Part shown: piece after piece, positions 1 through 9,269 of the stretch
Position numbering within the stretch: the stretch's first letter is position 1
How the letters are laid out: every line of letters starts with the position of its first letter
Origin: Peribacillus frigoritolerans
GTDB lineage: Bacteria; Bacillota; Bacilli; Bacillales; DSM-1321
Reading direction: 5' to 3'
DNA: 15,000 bases
Assembly (NCBI RefSeq): GCF_040250305.1
Contig: NZ_CP158190.1
Location: forward strand, 15,001 to 30,000
Program-made: the position numbers and the translations under genes
Notes under the pieces: generated by a model
The model's database searches: none
Seen by the model: the letters and a program-made list of their open reading frames with translations, nothing else
Told to the model about the DNA's origin: nothing

Positions 1-930
<930 letters not shown>

Positions 931-975
931 AACGCTTTTTAAAAAATGAAATACCTTCTTATTATCTAGTTTTGA

Positions 976-990
976 AGGAACAATGTTCCT
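976..990 (+). repeat. Short inverted repeat in 23S-5S spacer
   Basis: AGGAACA-A-TGTTCCT is a 7-1-7 perfect inverted repeat just before the 5S gene. As RNA it could fold only as a shorter stem with a larger loop. Its position in the rRNA spacer suggests a possible part of precursor processing, but this is inference. Confidence 0.4.
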
Positions 991-996
991 CATATG

Positions 997-1112
<116 letters not shown>

Positions 1113-1120
1113 CATTTATT

Positions 1121-1150
1121 AAGATCAGCCATTCGGCTGGTCTTTTTTCT
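1121..1150 (+). terminator. rRNA operon intrinsic terminator
   Basis: GATCAGCC (1123-1130), loop ATTC, GGCTGGTC (1135-1142) forms an 8-bp stem with one G-U pair, followed by six T's (1143-1148). It ends the rRNA operon about 35 bp before the end of the convergent yaaC gene. On the minus strand the same stem is not followed by a T-run, so it should act mainly on plus-strand transcripts. Confidence 0.92.
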
Positions 1151-1183
1151 TCGTTTCTAACCAGATCAATTCACCAAATTGAA

Positions 1184-2149
1184 TCAAAGGTGGAACCTTC
1201 CGGACTTGATCCATTCAAATATTAAGAATGGCACCTTAGCTTGGCTTATTTTAAGGAATTGAACAATGCAGGGGTAATCATCATTAGGCATGGTTTTCAA
1301 CAGTTCTGCCCACCATTCTGTTTCATAACGAGCTATTATGCTAAGGTTATAAGAAATCAAATAATGGATCAAAAGTTCAGGTAATGAAAAAGCTGACGAA
1401 TCTTTATTAAGTGATAGCATGAACTGTCCTTCTGCTAAATTATACCGTATTGGGGAAGTTGCATTATGATTAGGGACGCCATCTGTTTTTAAATGCAGTG
1501 TCCCAGTAGCTTCTGAAATACTGTAAACTTGATTCGTTTTTGCTTTCAAAAATTCTTCCAACCGACTGCTGGACATTTGATAGCTATCCAATACCGCTGA
1601 AGGTAATTGAAAGCCATTCGAAGACGGTAACATGTCGACGAAATTTTTCCTTGAAACCGACCATGTATATTTTTGCATGTCTGGGATTTCCTTCATTAAT
1701 GTTCCCATGGAAAACTTTTCACCTTCCAGATGCTTGATATGGAATAATTTCTCGGCAATGCAGGTGAAAAGTCCATTCTTTTGCGTTTTCACTTCGTCCT
1801 TTAAAAATTCATATTGTTGTTTTTTCTTTTTTCTCGTTGTTACCCCATGGGCAAGCATAGAAGTTGATTCCGGATAGTTAGGATCAATCGTGAGCAGACA
1901 AGCCTTTAACAATTGAGCGAATCCATAAAATGTAAGTATTGGTTGTATGGAAAGTGGTGCAATGGCAGCCTGATTATAATAAGTTTTAGCGTGTTCAAGA
2001 TGGTAAATAAATGGATAACAATTATCGTAACTTTTTATTTCCGCTTCTGCTATTTTTTCGTGCGTGTAACATTTTTGCAAAAAAAGTTGTGAGGAAGATG
2101 CGGAAAAAAAAGGTGTATATTTATCGAAATTATCATTGTTTTCAGGCAT
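1184..2149 (-). CDS. yaaC: YaaC-family protein, function unknown
   Basis: A 321-residue protein (start ATG at 2149). I recognise it as YaaC from its sequence pattern and its place between an rRNA operon and a divergent guaB, as in B. subtilis, where YaaC is about 315 residues and uncharacterised. An in-frame upstream ATG at 2182 exists, but AGGAGG-type pairing (TCCTCC on the plus strand, 2158-2163) sits 8 nt before the 2149 start and supports the shorter form. No signal peptide or clear membrane segment is visible. It has a basic tract near residues 106-110 (RKKKK), a hydrophobic stretch around residues 62-90, and a Trp-containing segment near the C terminus. No catalytic motif is evident to me, and I assign no function. 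It converges on the rRNA operon, with only about 70 bp between its stop and the 5S end. Confidence 0.88.
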   Translation of the reverse strand: MPENNDNFDKYTPFFSASSSQLFLQKCYTHEKIAEAEIKSYDNCYPFIYHLEHAKTYYNQAAIAPLSIQPILTFYGFAQLLKACLLTIDPNYPESTSMLAHGVTTRKKKKQQYEFLKDEVKTQKNGLFTCIAEKLFHIKHLEGEKFSMGTLMKEIPDMQKYTWSVSRKNFVDMLPSSNGFQLPSAVLDSYQMSSSRLEEFLKAKTNQVYSISEATGTLHLKTDGVPNHNATSPIRYNLAEGQFMLSLNKDSSAFSLPELLIHYLISYNLSIIARYETEWWAELLKTMPNDDYPCIVQFLKISQAKVPFLIFEWIKSGRFHL

Positions 2150-2198
2150 TGCAGCTATCCTCCGAATTAATAGAATAATCAAACTTTTATTTCTCTTC

Positions 2199-3724
<1,526 letters not shown>

Positions 3725-3761
3725 TGAATTTAACATATAATCGTCATTAAAATTTATTGTT

Positions 3762-3801
3762 AAAATAGACAGAGTCTGCGATTACTCTGTCTATTTTTTT
3801 T
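3762..3801 (+). terminator. guaB intrinsic terminator
   Basis: AAAATAGACAGAGT (3762-3775) pairs perfectly with ACTCTGTCTATTTT (3784-3797) across an 8-nt loop, and the T-run continues to about 3801. It separates guaB from dacA. Confidence 0.95.
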
Positions 3802-3839
3802 ATTTTTTCTGTGATAAACTAGACAAGGTGTCAAGGAAA

Positions 3840-3867
3840 TTACATAAAGTTTCTTCTTTGTTATAGA
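3840..3867 (+). promoter_or_regulatory. Candidate dacA promoter (extended -10)
   Basis: TATAGA (3862-3867) is preceded by TGn (TG at 3859-3860), giving an extended -10. The -35 is weak (TTACAT, 3840-3845, 16-bp spacer). It lies about 30 bp before the dacA start and after the guaB terminator. This is a pattern match only. Confidence 0.4.
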
Positions 3868-3897
3868 GATTAGCTTAAAAGTTGGAGGTATTGGAAA

Positions 3898-5214
3898 TTG
3901 AAAAAAATCAGCAAGACCCTCATTTTCACTTTTGTTTTTGTTCTTGTTATGTCGCAATTTGCCTATCAACCGGGGGAAGCTGTTGCTGAATCTGATAATT
4001 TGGGTTTAAAAGCAGAGGCAGCCATCATCATTGATGGTGAAACAGGACAAATCGTGTATGAAAAAAATGCCGATAAAGTATTAGGGATTGCATCCATGTC
4101 TAAAATGATGACAGAGTACATCATAATGGAGTCAATTGAAAATGGGAAAATCAGTTGGGATCAAAAAGTTAAAATAAATAAATACGTACATGACCTTTCA
4201 AAAGCACCCAATTTGTCGAATGTTGGGTTAACGGAAGGTGAAGATTATACAGTTAAGGAACTATATCAAGCTATGGCCGTCTATTCCGGAAATGCGGCAA
4301 CAGTAGCTTTAGCACAGCTAGTTTCCGGAAGTGAAAAGAGCTTCGTTAAGTTAATGAACGAAAAAGCGAAGGAATTAGGCTTGAAAAACCATAAATTCGT
4401 TAATGCCAGCGGCTTGAATAACGGTGATTTATTAGGGCAGTTTCCTTCAGGTGATGAAGATGATGAAAATATCATGACAGCAAAAGATACTGCACTTCTT
4501 GCGTATCGTTTAATAAATGATTATCCGGAAGTGTTGAAAATCGCCAGCATCCCTAAATTGAAATTCCGTGATGGAAAAGAATATCCGAACTTCAACTGGA
4601 TGCTGCCTGGCCTGATATTTGAATATAAAGGCGTAGATGGACTAAAAACGGGATCTACTGACTTTGCCGGATATGGACACACAGGGACGGTTATCCAGGA
4701 CGGTCAGCGCTATATCACGGTGGTCATGAAGTCCACTAATAAAAACGAACGTTTTGCGGATAGCACTAAGCTTATGAACTATGCTTATGCAACCTTTAAA
4801 AAGGAAAAAGTCCTTCCTGCCAACTACCAGGTGAAAGGGAAAGAAACACTTTCAGTAGTGAAAGGCAAGGAAAAAAACGTTAAGATTCAATCTGAAAAAG
4901 CGATCGAGCTACTTGTTGAAAATGGTGAGAAAGACAACTATAAAACTGATTTAGTGATCGATAAAAACAAATTGAATGATGATGGTAAGCTGACTGCACC
5001 AATCAAAAAAGGTGAAAAGCTAGGTTACATCACAGTCACTCCTAAAAAAGGAGAAGATTACGGGTACATCAACGGAGATCAGGTTAAGGTTAACGTCGTA
5101 GCTGCTGAATCTGTTGAAAAGGCAAACTGGTTCGTACTATCAATGCGAGCGGTTGGCGGATTCTTTGGTGACGTATGGAGCAGTGTAGCTTCCACTGTTA
5201 AAGGCTGGTTTTAA
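3898..5214 (+). CDS. dacA: D-alanyl-D-alanine carboxypeptidase (penicillin-binding protein 5)
   Basis: A class-A low-molecular-weight PBP (peptidase family S11) that trims the terminal D-Ala from peptidoglycan pentapeptides outside the membrane. The 438-residue protein has a signal peptide (basic MKK start, hydrophobic residues 8-22, likely cleavage near AVA-ES at 30-31). The three active-site motifs are SMSK (Ser66, Lys69), SGN (130-132) and KTG (250-252). A beta-rich C-terminal domain follows, and an amphipathic terminal helix (about residues 407-438, ending VKGWF) serves as the membrane anchor. The start is a TTG at 3898 with GGAGG at 3884-3888, 9 nt upstream. No terminator is visible after the stop. 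In B. subtilis the next genes are pdxS and pdxT, but here the serS T-box follows directly. Confidence 0.98.
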   Translation: MKKISKTLIFTFVFVLVMSQFAYQPGEAVAESDNLGLKAEAAIIIDGETGQIVYEKNADKVLGIASMSKMMTEYIIMESIENGKISWDQKVKINKYVHDLSKAPNLSNVGLTEGEDYTVKELYQAMAVYSGNAATVALAQLVSGSEKSFVKLMNEKAKELGLKNHKFVNASGLNNGDLLGQFPSGDEDDENIMTAKDTALLAYRLINDYPEVLKIASIPKLKFRDGKEYPNFNWMLPGLIFEYKGVDGLKTGSTDFAGYGHTGTVIQDGQRYITVVMKSTNKNERFADSTKLMNYAYATFKKEKVLPANYQVKGKETLSVVKGKEKNVKIQSEKAIELLVENGEKDNYKTDLVIDKNKLNDDGKLTAPIKKGEKLGYITVTPKKGEDYGYINGDQVKVNVVAAESVEKANWFVLSMRAVGGFFGDVWSSVASTVKGWF

Positions 5215-5232
5215 GTTTCACGTATAAAACGG

Positions 5233-5261
5233 TTGCGTAATGTATAAAATTATAGTACATT
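5233..5261 (+). promoter_or_regulatory. Promoter of the serS T-box leader
   Basis: TTGCGT (5233-5238), 17-bp spacer, TACATT (5256-5261). Transcription would start near 5268, just before the conserved 5' part of the T-box leader. It begins only 19 bp after the dacA stop codon. Confidence 0.6.
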
Positions 5262-5267
5262 ATGGAA

Positions 5268-5530
5268 AACAATCTGATTATATAAGAAAGCAATGACAGG
5301 AAATAGTAACAAGTATTTCTTTCTATAGAGAGCCGATGGCTGGTGGAAATCGGTGTAAGAGTTTTGTGAATCCCTCCTGGAGCAGAGTATGGAAAGCCTT
5401 TTGGGTCAGTAAGTACTTTCGGTTAAAAGCCGTTATCGTGATAAGTGGTAGGCGTTTTTTAATAGGCCTTCAACTAGGGTGGCAACGCGGGTTAACTCTC
5501 GTCCCTTCTTCAGGGGACGGGAGTTTTTTG
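5268..5530 (+). promoter_or_regulatory. T-box riboswitch (serine) in serS leader
   Basis: A T-box leader senses uncharged tRNA-Ser and allows readthrough into serS when charging is low. Visible elements, in order, are the Stem I base (near 5295-5335, with AGAGAG at 5327-5332), the Stem I apical motif GGTGGAAATC (5342-5351), and a candidate specifier codon TCC (5371-5373) after GAA. The T-box sequence AGGGTGGCAACGCG (5476-5489) follows, then the terminator helix AACTCTCGTCCC / GGGACGGGAGTT (about 5494-5525) with a T-run (5524-5529). The T-box bases competing with the terminator form the antiterminator. The specifier is UCC by its position; this is an inference. Open frames running through this leader into serS are not coding. 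Confidence 0.96.
5493..5530 (+). terminator. T-box conditional terminator
   Basis: A 12-13 bp stem (AACTCTCGTCCC with its complement at about 5513-5525, one G-U pair), then six or more T's. It is the OFF structure of the serS T-box. It is also the first efficient terminator downstream of dacA. Confidence 0.93.
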
Positions 5531-5572
5531 CGTTCTTTGATAAAACATCAAAATATTAAGGAGGAACTGAAA

Positions 5573-6850
5573 ATGTTGGATTTGAAATATGTAAGAAATA
5601 ATTTTGAAGAAGTGAAGCGTGTATTGCAATTTAGAGGAGAAGATTTGACCGATTTAGGTAAATTCGAGGAACTTGATGTAAAGCGTCGGAATTTGATTGC
5701 TGATACGGAAAAGTTGAAAAGCCAAAGAAATGAAGTTTCACAGCAAGTGGCCGTATTGAAACGGGAAAAAAAAGATGCAGATCAGCTGATTGCCCAAATG
5801 CGTGAAGTTGGTGACCGTATCAAAGGATTCGATGATGAACTTCGTGAAGTGGAAGCCCAGTTAGAAACATTACTTCTTTCCATTCCGAACATTCCGCATG
5901 AAAGTGTGCCTGTTGGTGAGACGGAAGACGATAATGTCGAAATCCGTAAATGGGGAGAGTTACCGGAATTCAAGTTTGAACCGAAACCACACTGGGATGT
6001 AGCCGGAGATCTAGGCATCCTGGATTTTGAACGGGCAGCAAAAGTGACCGGAAGCCGATTTGTATTTTATAGGGGTCTTGGTGCTCGATTAGAACGTGCA
6101 TTAATTAGCTTTATGTTAGACCTTCATGTTGAGGAACATGGATATGAAGAAATGCTGCCACCATATATGGTTAACCGTGCAAGCATGACTGGCACAGGTC
6201 AATTGCCAAAATTCGAAGAGGATGCTTTCCGTATTGAAAGTGATGATTACTTCTTGATTCCTACAGCTGAAGTCCCGGTGACAAACTTCCATCGTGATGA
6301 AATCATGAGCATGGACGATCTGCCGATAAGCTATGCGGCATACAGCGCTTCTTTCCGTTCAGAGGCAGGATCTGCAGGTCGTGATACCCGCGGGTTAATT
6401 CGTCAGCACCAGTTCAATAAAGTTGAACTAGTTAAATTCGTGAAGCCGGAAGATTCTTATGCAGAATTGGAAAATCTCACGGGTCATGCGGAGAAGGTCC
6501 TTCAATTGCTAGGACTACCATACCGAGTGCTGAGCATGTGTACGGGAGATCTTGGCTTCACTGCTGCTAAAAAGTATGATATCGAGGTTTGGATCCCGAG
6601 TTATGGAACGTACCGCGAAATTTCTTCTTGCAGTAACTTTGAAGCATTCCAGGCTAGACGGGCCAATATTCGCTTCAGACGTGATGCAAAAGGCAAACCG
6701 GAACACGTCCATACTCTAAATGGATCAGGTTTGGCAATCGGCCGTACAGTCGCTGCCCTTTTGGAAAATTACCAGCAGGAAGATGGCAGTGTTATCATTC
6801 CTGAAGTATTACGTCCATATATGCGCGGTGCGGAAGTCATTAAACCGTAA
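5573..6850 (+). CDS. serS: Seryl-tRNA synthetase
   Basis: A class II aminoacyl-tRNA synthetase that charges tRNA-Ser with serine. At 425 residues it has normal bacterial length. The N-terminal coiled-coil arm (about residues 28-105, rich in K, E and Q) clamps the long variable arm of tRNA-Ser. The catalytic domain shows TAEVP (231-235, serine binding), motif 2 FRSEAG...RGLIRQHQF (261-281) and motif 3 GSGLAIGR (384-391). The frame is open for 79 codons upstream, but that stretch is the T-box leader. The ATG at 5573 has AAGGAGG at 5558-5564 and gives the family N terminus MLDLKYVR. Expression is governed by the T-box. A terminator follows at 6854, and a tRNA-Ser gene lies 130 bp further on. Confidence 0.99.
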   Translation: MLDLKYVRNNFEEVKRVLQFRGEDLTDLGKFEELDVKRRNLIADTEKLKSQRNEVSQQVAVLKREKKDADQLIAQMREVGDRIKGFDDELREVEAQLETLLLSIPNIPHESVPVGETEDDNVEIRKWGELPEFKFEPKPHWDVAGDLGILDFERAAKVTGSRFVFYRGLGARLERALISFMLDLHVEEHGYEEMLPPYMVNRASMTGTGQLPKFEEDAFRIESDDYFLIPTAEVPVTNFHRDEIMSMDDLPISYAAYSASFRSEAGSAGRDTRGLIRQHQFNKVELVKFVKPEDSYAELENLTGHAEKVLQLLGLPYRVLSMCTGDLGFTAAKKYDIEVWIPSYGTYREISSCSNFEAFQARRANIRFRRDAKGKPEHVHTLNGSGLAIGRTVAALLENYQQEDGSVIIPEVLRPYMRGAEVIKP

Positions 6851-6853
6851 GTC

Positions 6854-6896
6854 AAAAGGAATCAGCTTCTGATTAAGGAGGCTGATTCCCCTTTTT
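6854..6896 (+). terminator. serS intrinsic terminator
   Basis: GGAATCAGC (6858-6866) pairs with GCTGATTCC (6881-6889), and flanking A's and T's can extend the stem (AAAA at 6854, TTTTT at 6892-6896). It lies immediately after the serS stop. Confidence 0.88.
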
Positions 6897-6938
6897 ATCA
6901 AAGTTTAAAAATTATTTTAAAAAAACTTTATAGAGCGC

Positions 6939-6970
6939 TTGACTTTAATTTTAATTCCATGTAATATAAT
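6939..6970 (+). promoter_or_regulatory. tRNA-Ser promoter
   Basis: TTGACT (6939-6944) with TAATAT (6962-6967) at 17 bp. A perfect TATAAT overlaps at 6965-6970 but would need a 20-bp spacer. Either gives a start within about 10 bp of the tRNA 5' end (6983). Confidence 0.65.
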
Positions 6971-6982
6971 AAATGTTGATAC

Positions 6983-7075
6983 GGAGGTATACCCAAGTCC
7001 GGCTGAAGGGATCGGTCTTGAAAACCGACAGGGGAGTCAAATCCCGCGGGGGTTCGAATCCCTCTACCTCCTCCA
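6983..7075 (+). tRNA. tRNA-Ser (anticodon UGA)
   Basis: A 93-nt class II tRNA. The acceptor GGAGGTA (6983-6989) pairs with TACCTCC (7065-7071). The anticodon stem TCGGT/ACCGA encloses the loop CTTGAAA, with anticodon TGA reading UCA. A long variable arm (GGGGA...TCCC) is typical of serine tRNAs, and the T-arm contains GGTTCGAATCC. CCA is encoded (7073-7075). The discriminator base is T (7072), where serine tRNAs usually have G. It lies directly after serS, as in B. subtilis, and has its own promoter and terminator. Confidence 0.97.
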
Positions 7076-7116
7076 TAACTTATTAATAACCACAGCGCAT
7101 AAATTGGATATCGATG

Positions 7117-7153
7117 AATTCCGTTGCAGATATGTAACGGAATTTTTGTTTTC
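7117..7153 (+). terminator. tRNA-Ser intrinsic terminator
   Basis: AATTCCGTT (7117-7125) pairs with AACGGAATT (7136-7144), followed by a T-rich tail. It ends the tRNA transcript about 40 nt after the CCA. Confidence 0.85.
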
Positions 7154-7162
7154 TAATATATT

Positions 7163-7197
7163 AAAAAACCACCGGATAACCGGTGGTTTTTCTTTTT
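7163..7197 (-). terminator. dgk-dck operon terminator (bidirectional shape)
   Basis: AAAACCACCGG / CCGGTGGTTTT with loop ATAA, flanked by A's on the left and T's on the right. Read on the minus strand it follows the dck stop directly and ends in TTTTTT. Read on the plus strand it would back up the tRNA-Ser terminator. Confidence 0.9.
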
Positions 7198-7867
7198 ATA
7201 CATTTCGCAGCAACTTGGTTTGCTCCATATATTCGGCAATCCGTTTTATAAGAGGTTCGATGCTTGCTTCATCCTGCATAAGGTCATATTCGTTTATATT
7301 TAATCGTAGGACAGGGCAGGCGTTGAATTGATCAATCCATTCCTCGTAACGGCCGTGCATTTCCTGCCAATATTCAATTGGGGTATGCTGTTCCATTGGA
7401 CGGCCGCGTTCTTGGATCCGGTCGAGGATATCATCAAGCGAACCTTCGAGATAGATTAGTAAATCAGGGTGCGGGAAGTATGGCGTCATTACCATGGCAT
7501 TGAAAAGGCTTGTATACGTTTCGTAGTCCACATCATTCATCGTGCCTTTTTCATAATGCATTTTTGCAAATATCCCTGTGTCTTCATAAATGGAACGGTC
7601 TTGGATAAAACCACCGCCATATTCGAAGATTTTTTTTTGCTCTTTAAAACGTTCAGCGAGGAAATAGATTTGCAGGTGGAAACTCCAGCGATTAAAATCA
7701 TCGTAAAACTTATCCAGGTAGGGGTTCGTATCAACCTTTTCAAAGGATGTCCTGAATTGAAGGGCATCGGCTAACGCATTGGTCATGGTCGATTTTCCTA
7801 CGCCAACCGTCCCTGCTATCGTGATGACGGCGTTGTTTGGAATATTATATTTCTTTCGTAAGTTCAT
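7196..7867 (-). CDS. dck: Deoxyadenosine/deoxycytidine kinase
   Basis: A deoxynucleoside kinase of the DNK family that phosphorylates deoxyadenosine and deoxycytidine in cytosolic salvage. The 223-residue protein has a P-loop GTVGVGKS (19-26), an E-R-W-S-F-type substrate segment (RWSFHLQIYFLAERF, 60-74), the DRS motif Asp90-Arg91-Ser92, and the lid RIQERGR (150-156). I assign it as Dck rather than Dgk from close similarity to B. subtilis Dck, including its QDRSIYEDTGIFAKMH block. The start ATG at 7867 has AAGGAG (complement of 7877-7882) 9 nt upstream. It overlaps the 3' end of dgk by 23 nt, so the two are translated from one message. A strong terminator follows. Confidence 0.96.
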   Translation of the reverse strand: MNLRKKYNIPNNAVITIAGTVGVGKSTMTNALADALQFRTSFEKVDTNPYLDKFYDDFNRWSFHLQIYFLAERFKEQKKIFEYGGGFIQDRSIYEDTGIFAKMHYEKGTMNDVDYETYTSLFNAMVMTPYFPHPDLLIYLEGSLDDILDRIQERGRPMEQHTPIEYWQEMHGRYEEWIDQFNACPVLRLNINEYDLMQDEASIEPLIKRIAEYMEQTKLLRNV

Positions 7868-8504
7868 TTGACTTTACTCCTTTGTGCAGGGCATTCTCTA
7901 TTTGACTGATTATCGTTTTCAAATCATCCTTGTTCCCGACAAAATCCAGCTCATCTCCGTTGAATGTAAGAACAGGTATGTCAGGGTGCTGTTTCTCAAA
8001 TGTTTCCATGAATGTTCGATAATCCGCGGATAACTGCTCTAAATAAATGGAGGATATATTTTTTTCGAATTCACGACCTCTTTTACCGATTCGGGAAAGA
8101 AGAGTATCAAGACTTGCGTTTAAATAAATCACCATATTAGGTTTAGGCATATCCCGTGTTAAAATATTGAATATTTCAAGGTATTTATTGTATTGTCCGT
8201 TCTTTAACGTTCGTTCAGCAAATATCAAGTTCTTGAATATATGGTAATCAGCCACCACGGCTTGGTCATTAGTAAGATACTTTTTATCGATATCTTCCAA
8301 TTGTTTATAACGGTTACACAGAAAAAACATTTCTGTTTGAAAGCTCCACTCATCAATATCTTTATAGAATTTCCCGAGAAATGGATTTTCATCAACAATT
8401 TCCTTCAATAATGAAATTTGAAAATGATCTGCGATAACTTTTGCAAGTGATGTTTTTCCCACGCCGATTGGACCTTCGACAGTGATAAATGGGGTGGATT
8501 TCAT
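7845..8504 (-). CDS. dgk: Deoxyguanosine kinase
   Basis: A paralogue of the downstream dck that phosphorylates deoxyguanosine for dGTP salvage. The 219-residue protein has a P-loop GPIGVGKT (11-18), the EWSFQTEMFFL segment (52-62), ADYHIF (85-90) in place of the DRS motif of Dck, and a lid RIGKRGR (138-144). The DYH form is also what I recall for B. subtilis Dgk, so it is a subfamily mark and not damage. The start at 8504 is set by AAGGAGGA (complement of 8513-8520) with 8-nt spacing. It is the first gene of the dgk-dck unit. Relative to B. subtilis Dgk the C-terminal tail is slightly longer and overlaps the dck start. Confidence 0.95.
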   Translation of the reverse strand: MKSTPFITVEGPIGVGKTSLAKVIADHFQISLLKEIVDENPFLGKFYKDIDEWSFQTEMFFLCNRYKQLEDIDKKYLTNDQAVVADYHIFKNLIFAERTLKNGQYNKYLEIFNILTRDMPKPNMVIYLNASLDTLLSRIGKRGREFEKNISSIYLEQLSADYRTFMETFEKQHPDIPVLTFNGDELDFVGNKDDLKTIISQIENALHKGVKSNELTKEI

Positions 8505-8572
8505 CCAATCTGTCCTCCTTCAATGAGGTATCAAGCTGAAATTCCCGGTTATTAGGTTTTTCGCCAAGAGAT

Positions 8573-8581
8573 ATTGTATCA
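8573..8581 (-). promoter_or_regulatory. Candidate dgk promoter (extended -10)
   Basis: On the minus strand TGATACAAT gives an extended -10 (TGn plus TACAAT, complement of 8573-8578). No good -35 is present at 17 bp. A small inverted repeat, TGACA-TTTT-TGTCA (8599-8612), overlaps the place where the -35 would lie. Confidence 0.45.
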
Positions 8582-8598
8582 CAGACTTGGGACTTTAG

Positions 8599-8612
8599 TG
8601 ACATTTTTGTCA
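8599..8612. repeat. Inverted repeat TGACA-N4-TGTCA upstream of dgk
   Basis: A perfect 5-4-5 inverted repeat located at about -35 relative to the predicted dgk -10. It is short and could be chance. The rest of the dgk-yaaI gap (8505-8686) shows no gene and no clear yaaI terminator. Confidence 0.35.
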
Positions 8613-8686
8613 GGTTGATAAAGAAAGAGAATGAAAGAGTGTTATCGGGGATGTATGTAGGTTAGTGCCCTTGTTCAATTGAATGC

Positions 8687-9232
8687 TTAAATGTCTTCAC
8701 CTTCTTTTATGGACGCCTTGAGAACATGGTTCATCATCTTTAATGCGTAATGATTATCTTCCTTTGATGCAGAAGCGATGCAATCCTTCGGAATCCATAA
8801 TTTATATTCCCGCATATAGGCATCATTGGCCGTGAATAGGACGCAGATGTTGCCAGCTATTCCAGTAATGATCAGGGTTTCCACGTTTAATCGTTTAAGC
8901 AGTGTATTGAGTGCCGTCCCATAAAATGCGGAATGCTTCGGCTTGATGAGAAAGAATTCATCCTGTTGAGGTTTTATTCTTTCGATTAATGAGGCATTCC
9001 CTTCATTTTTACATCTAGCAATAATTTTATCGAAGTCAGCCTGCCATAAATCATAATGATCGTTGATATAAATGATTGGAAAACCCTTTTCTTTCATTTG
9101 CTTTTTTAATTTCAAAATCGGATCGACGATAAGCTTCGTATGTGCAAGGAGCATATTCCCGTATTTGAAATCAAAATCATTGATCATATCAATGATAAGC
9201 AATGCAAAAGAAGGCGTTTCAGGTCGATTCAT
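8687..9232 (-). CDS. yaaI: Isochorismatase-family cysteine hydrolase (YaaI)
   Basis: A 181-residue cytosolic protein of the isochorismatase-like hydrolase fold. The expected Asp-Lys-Cys triad can be seen: Asp15 in LLIIDMINDF, Lys97 (or Lys99) in the KPKHSAFYGT block, and Cys130 in TGIAGNIC. A cis-peptide-type segment around GIAGN fits the fold. The family includes nicotinamidases and isochorismatases, and the substrate cannot be told from sequence; B. subtilis YaaI is also uncharacterised as far as I know. The start ATG at 9232 has AGGAGGA (complement of 9239-9245) 6 nt upstream and gives the same length as I recall for YaaI; an upstream in-frame ATG at 9271 lacks such support. It is divergent from tadA. 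In B. subtilis yaaH would lie between it and dgk; here it is absent. Confidence 0.88.
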   Translation of the reverse strand: MNRPETPSFALLIIDMINDFDFKYGNMLLAHTKLIVDPILKLKKQMKEKGFPIIYINDHYDLWQADFDKIIARCKNEGNASLIERIKPQQDEFFLIKPKHSAFYGTALNTLLKRLNVETLIITGIAGNICVLFTANDAYMREYKLWIPKDCIASASKEDNHYALKMMNHVLKASIKEGEDI

Positions 9233-9269
9233 GGTATATCCTCCTGTAATGTGAGAATTTACTTGCAGC

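Noticed and set aside
2150..2182. Eleven-residue upstream extension of yaaC
   Set aside because: It would bury the GGAGGA ribosome site that is well spaced for the ATG at 2149.
5336..5572. N-terminal extension of serS by 79 codons
   Set aside because: The stretch is the T-box leader and terminator; the ATG at 5573 has AAGGAGG and gives the normal SerRS N terminus.
6939..7331. Plus-strand open frame of 130 codons
   Set aside because: It runs through tRNA-Ser, two terminators and the antisense of dck.
7469..7774. Plus-strand open frame of 101 codons opposite dck
   Set aside because: It is a shadow of dck with no ribosome site.
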